Shown here piece after piece: positions 5,975-8,431 of a DNA stretch of 8,431 nucleotides. Numbering within the stretch: position 1 is the stretch's first letter; every line of letters starts with the position of its first letter. Where the stretch lies: assembly GCA_946404705.1 (NCBI GenBank), contig CAMJES010000080.1:1-8431 (forward strand), in the 5' to 3' direction. Under the pieces are notes generated by a model. That model was given only the letters and a program-made list of their open reading frames with translations. It was not told where the DNA came from and made no database searches. Position numbers and translations under genes: made by a program. The DNA comes from an uncultured Ruminococcus sp. GTDB lineage: Bacteria > Bacillota > Clostridia > Oscillospirales > Ruminococcaceae.

Positions 5975-6550
5975 ATGAAAAAAACTGAGATTACCGAAAA
6001 TATAAATTCAAAAAAAGTCAGCTATAAAGTATCGCTCGGCGGTATCGTTGCGGCACTCTGCCTTGTAATGATGTTCCTTACAGCGGTTTTTCCGCCGCTG
6101 AATATGACGCTGCCGCTGTTTGCAGGAATGCTTATTTCGGTTGTTGCCATTGAGGTATCAACATCTTGGGCGCTTGTGACATATATCGTTGTGTCGATAC
6201 TTTCATTTTTCATAACTCCGGATAAAGAGGCTGCTATTTTCTTTGCTGCTCTTTTCGGATATTATCCTGTGCTTAAAGCTGCCGTTGACAAGATGAAAAC
6301 AAAAATCATTGCGTGGCTTATAAAATTAATTGTTTTTGATGCAGCAATGGTTCTGATTTATTATATAACTGTATATGTTTTGGGAACGATCGATATTTTT
6401 GAAGAATTCGGTTTCTTAAAAGAATTTATGATACCTGTTTTGTTCATTGCGATCAATCTGATATTTGTGCTTTATGATTATTGCTTGTCAGTAATAAAGG
6501 AAACGTATATAAAATGGTTCCGACCGACTTTTCTAAGAAAATTCAAATAA
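5975..6550 (+). CDS. Small integral membrane protein of unknown function
   Basis: A 191-residue, strongly hydrophobic protein I cannot assign with confidence. After a charged N-terminus (1-20) there are about six membrane segments: roughly 22-40, 45-61, 65-81, 86-100, 111-137 and 151-173. The C-terminus is basic (KWFRPTFLRKFK). Distinctive segments are SLGGIVAAL (20-28), VFPPLNMTLP (38-47), TPDKEAAIFFAALFGYYPVLK (81-101) and LYDYC (166-170). The length, helix count and N-terminal small-residue-rich helix recall the substrate-binding S components of ECF vitamin transporters, but no energising ATPase or T component is adjacent, so this is only a guess. An in-frame TTG at 5951 would add 8 residues; I prefer the ATG because the predicted transcript starts near 5942. 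The ribosome binding site is weak (GGT/GGTGA just upstream). The gene is divergent from ilvB. Confidence 0.8.
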   Translation: MKKTEITENINSKKVSYKVSLGGIVAALCLVMMFLTAVFPPLNMTLPLFAGMLISVVAIEVSTSWALVTYIVVSILSFFITPDKEAAIFFAALFGYYPVLKAAVDKMKTKIIAWLIKLIVFDAAMVLIYYITVYVLGTIDIFEEFGFLKEFMIPVLFIAINLIFVLYDYCLSVIKETYIKWFRPTFLRKFK

Positions 6551-6570
6551 AAATCCATCTATATAATATT

Positions 6571-6610
6571 GGCTGCTGCACCGTATATGATGCAGCAGCC
6601 ACATTTTTTT
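6571..6610 (+). terminator. Terminator of the membrane protein gene
   Basis: A perfect 10-bp GC-rich stem, GGCTGCTGCA (6571-6580) with TGCAGCAGCC (6591-6600), has a 10-base loop and is followed by ACA and seven T residues (6604-6610). It starts 20 bases after the stop. Leftward, the stem is followed by a mixed AT run with few consecutive T residues, so it should work less well for the convergent EAL-HDOD gene, which ends 4 bases beyond the T run and has no other hairpin in view. Confidence 0.9.
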
Positions 6611-6613
6611 ATA

Positions 6614-7846
6614 TCAGTCAACCATATTTTCGTTTGCCTGAGTAAGACCGTTCCAGATGTCATTTACGCTTTCAACACATTCAAAATATTTCTGTGCAAT
6701 AAGCGATGACTGGATTCCAAGCTCTTCTGCAGCAGCGCTCATATTTCTCCAGTCAGCCTTTTCATAGGAAAGAACAAGAGAATAAAGCGTTCCTGCTCTG
6801 CCTTCCATACGAAGCAGACCGTTTTTGATCTCATCGCTTATCGGCAGCTGTTCAAGAGCCTCTTCAAGGGAAATTCCCATAAGCTTGTCAAGCGTTGAGA
6901 ACATTCCGAGCAGATAACCCTCCGAACGTGAAATTGGCATATCGGAAGCAAGCATAACAAGTTCGGAAGCAAACATCGCTCTGAGGAACGAAAGCTTAAC
7001 GAGTTCATCCTGCGAACCGTCCTCCTGCTTGAAGCTTAAAAGATATATCCATTGCTTAAGCTGTCCAAGTCCTAAAATTACAAGCGCCTGCTTGACCGAA
7101 CGCGCACGGTTCCTGAGGGCAAAATAAGCCGAGTTAACAAGCTTTAAAAGCGAATAGGTGAGGGAAACATCACGGGAAATGATCTCCTCGATCTCGTCAA
7201 TGTCCGGTTCATCTCTTGTAACCGCAACCATAAGCAGGAAGAAATTGCTCTGAAGATGATTAGCCTTTTTAACCGTAGATGAGGTTTTCTGAGCAAGATA
7301 GGAACCCTGAAAATACGAACAGCCGAGAGCCTTTGCACGTTCATACTGTTCGGCAGTTTCAACGTTATATGCAATAACTTTTTTTCCAAAGGACATTCCG
7401 ATCTTTACAAGGTTTTCAAGGGACGGGTCTTCTCTCGAAAAATTCACCTTAATATAATCGACAATATCAAGAATACCAAAAAACCTCGGTGCAAACTCAA
7501 AATCAATTACGGCAATTTTATAACCGCTTTGTTTAAGCTTGGTTATGTAACTATGCGACATCGGATTTGTGATAAGAGAATCCTCAATCTGAACAACTAG
7601 CTTGCTTGTTTCAAACATTTTCGGAATGTTTTTCTCAAGCAGGCTTTGTGTAAATGTCAAAAATGCAATCTGACCGCTTAAAAACTTTTCGCTGTTCATA
7701 GATGAAAGAAAGTTTTCAATAGCGTTGGCAGCAGTTGAATCATCGGTCTGAGTTTCGCCGAAGGTGCTGTCAGCGTATAATATTTCATAACCAAATGTTT
7801 TTTGGTTGGAATCCATCAGCGCTTGTCTTACAATATAAGAATCCAT
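6614..7846 (-). CDS. EAL-HDOD signalling protein with a degenerate EAL domain
   Basis: A 410-residue YuxH-like protein with an EAL domain at about 1-190 and an HDOD domain at about 200-390. The EAL fold is recognisable from YEILYADS (20-27), LVVQIEDS (83-90), IAVIDFEF (111-118), YIKVNF (131-136), AYNVET (159-164) and LGCSYFQGSYLA (174-185). Several metal and catalytic residues of active cyclic-di-GMP phosphodiesterases are replaced: T64 where Asn is usual, Q86 where Glu is usual, I114 for the first Asp of DDF, and YN where the family has EG before VET. Lys133 and the first Glu (E21) remain. It is therefore probably a non-catalytic ligand-sensing or protein-protein module. The HDOD part has ISRDVSLTYSLLKLVNSAYF (223-242), typical of that domain, which lacks HD phosphohydrolase residues. 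No signal peptide or membrane segment is seen, so it should be cytoplasmic. The start has TTAGGAG 7 bases before the ATG. Confidence 0.88.
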   Translation of the reverse strand: MDSYIVRQALMDSNQKTFGYEILYADSTFGETQTDDSTAANAIENFLSSMNSEKFLSGQIAFLTFTQSLLEKNIPKMFETSKLVVQIEDSLITNPMSHSYITKLKQSGYKIAVIDFEFAPRFFGILDIVDYIKVNFSREDPSLENLVKIGMSFGKKVIAYNVETAEQYERAKALGCSYFQGSYLAQKTSSTVKKANHLQSNFFLLMVAVTRDEPDIDEIEEIISRDVSLTYSLLKLVNSAYFALRNRARSVKQALVILGLGQLKQWIYLLSFKQEDGSQDELVKLSFLRAMFASELVMLASDMPISRSEGYLLGMFSTLDKLMGISLEEALEQLPISDEIKNGLLRMEGRAGTLYSLVLSYEKADWRNMSAAAEELGIQSSLIAQKYFECVESVNDIWNGLTQANENMVD

Positions 7847-7882
7847 AGCAATACTCCTAATTATAGCAATTTAATCAGTAGG

Positions 7883-7905
7883 TATAATATTCTATTTATA
7901 TTATA
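7883..7905. repeat. Inverted repeat over the start site of the EAL-HDOD gene
   Basis: TATAATAT (7883-7890) and ATATTATA (7898-7905) form a perfect 8-bp dyad around 7 bases. It covers the -10 box and the predicted transcription start near 7893, a standard repressor position. The arms consist only of A and T in a very AT-rich stretch, so chance must be considered. Confidence 0.35.
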
Positions 7906-7928
7906 ATATATTTTTGAAAAAAAAACAA
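7900..7928 (-). promoter_or_regulatory. Promoter of the EAL-HDOD gene
   Basis: On the minus strand TTGTTT (7928-7923), 17 bases, then TATAAT (7905-7900), with a predicted start near 7893 and a leader of about 47 bases. The spacer and flanks carry A and T tracts (nine A at 7917-7925), which may bend the DNA or aid polymerase binding. The -35 is weak and the region so AT-rich that other pairs are possible. Confidence 0.55.
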
Positions 7929-7950
7929 TATATTTTTTTACAAAGAAAAA

Positions 7951-8431
7951 TTATAACAAATTTTCAAAAGAATATACATATTTATCCGACATATTTTTTA
8001 TTTCATCTGCGTTCTGTTCCGAGTATTTGTCATAAACAGCGCATACAAAAGCGCCTGTTTTAGACGCTGTTTTAACGGCAGTTATCGTATCCTCGAAAAT
8101 AATGCATTCAGAAATCGGAAAACCTGCGATCTTGGCAGCTTTAAGATATATATCGGGGAATTCCTTGCTTTTTCCGATATCATCGGTAGTTATAAACCCG
8201 TCAAAAAGTTGATATACATCAAACCTGCAAAGCAAGGGTTCATAAAGCTCTTTCGGAGATGCTGTTGCGAGTATTATTTTCATACCTGTGTTTTTCATAT
8301 TCCGCAAAAGCTCTTCGGCATAAGGCTTCAACATGATATTATTGGCGTATTCGATTTTTGCAAGAGCGTTGATTTGTTCGGTAAAGTCCTCTTCCGAGAT
8401 AGGAATTCCTTTTTTTCGCATTGCTTCGGCA
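7951..8431 (-). CDS. HAD-family phosphatase, beta-phosphoglucomutase-like (5' end outside window)
   Basis: The frame is open to the right edge, with Ala-Glu-Ala codons before the first in-window ATG (8421). That ATG is probably internal, and about 55-65 N-terminal residues are missing, including the nucleophile motif DxDGT. Counting from the 8421 ATG, the remaining HAD motifs are present in order: motif II in IILATASP (49-56, T53/S55), the motif III lysine in KSKEFPDIYLKAAK (84-97), and the motif IV acidic pair E110-D111 in IIFEDTITAVKTASKTG. The stretch up to about residue 35 is the end of the helical cap. This pattern fits subfamily IA enzymes such as phosphoglycolate phosphatase or beta-phosphoglucomutase relatives, acting on small phosphorylated metabolites; the substrate cannot be told. 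The gene ends at a TAA 104 bp upstream of the EAL-HDOD start. No GC-rich terminator is visible between them, only A and T runs, so some read-through is possible. Confidence 0.85.
   Translation of the reverse strand, partial: AEAMRKKGIPISEEDFTEQINALAKIEYANNIMLKPYAEELLRNMKNTGMKIILATASPKELYEPLLCRFDVYQLFDGFITTDDIGKSKEFPDIYLKAAKIAGFPISECIIFEDTITAVKTASKTGAFVCAVYDKYSEQNADEIKNMSDKYVYSFENLL

Noticed and set aside
7917..7950. Possible terminator after the HAD gene made of A and T runs
   Set aside because: A stem would consist only of A-T pairs with no GC core, so it is too weak to call as a terminator.

Overview
The window looks like chromosomal DNA of a low-to-moderate GC Firmicute, probably a gut-type Clostridium (Ruminococcus/Oscillospiraceae or Lachnospiraceae-like). 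That placement is inference. It rests on the AT-rich intergenic regions with consensus-like TTGACA/TATAAT promoters, strong AGGAG-type ribosome binding sites before nearly every gene, the short LeuC/LeuD type, and a YuxH-like EAL-HDOD protein. I see no mobile element, CRISPR array, tRNA or rRNA. No gap between genes exceeds 200 bases.

Layout, left to right. Positions 1-38 hold the first 12 codons of a leftward gene that starts like an ABC transporter ATPase, with its own promoter (95-122) and ribosome binding site. Just upstream is the terminator (125-156) of a leftward leucine operon in the order leuC-leuD-leuB (3028 down to 169). A LysR-type regulator gene (3154-4041, rightward) is divergent from leuC across 125 bp. 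The two promoters there appear interleaved on the same roughly 33 bp, with an inverted repeat beside them that could be the regulator's operator. The regulator gene converges on ilvB (leftward, 5753-4077), and a perfect hairpin at 4045-4070 lies between them as a probable two-way terminator. Divergent from ilvB is a small integral membrane protein of unknown function (5975-6550). It ends at a strong terminator and faces a leftward EAL-HDOD signalling protein whose EAL domain looks catalytically dead (7846-6614). The right edge holds the 3' part of a leftward HAD-family phosphatase gene (7951 to the edge).

How the genes work together: IlvB (acetolactate synthase) makes the first committed intermediate of valine, leucine and isoleucine synthesis. 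LeuC/LeuD isomerise 2-isopropylmalate to 3-isopropylmalate, and LeuB oxidises and decarboxylates that to 2-ketoisocaproate. The divergent LysR protein is the obvious candidate regulator of leuCDB. leuA (isopropylmalate synthase) and ilvN (the acetolactate synthase regulatory subunit) are not in the window. The genes right of ilvB are separately transcribed and show no clear link to amino acid synthesis.

I found no clearly new multi-gene system. The observations most worth a second look are the interleaved leuC/lysR promoters and nearby operator candidates, the degenerate EAL domain, the unassigned membrane protein, and inverted repeats inside several promoters.
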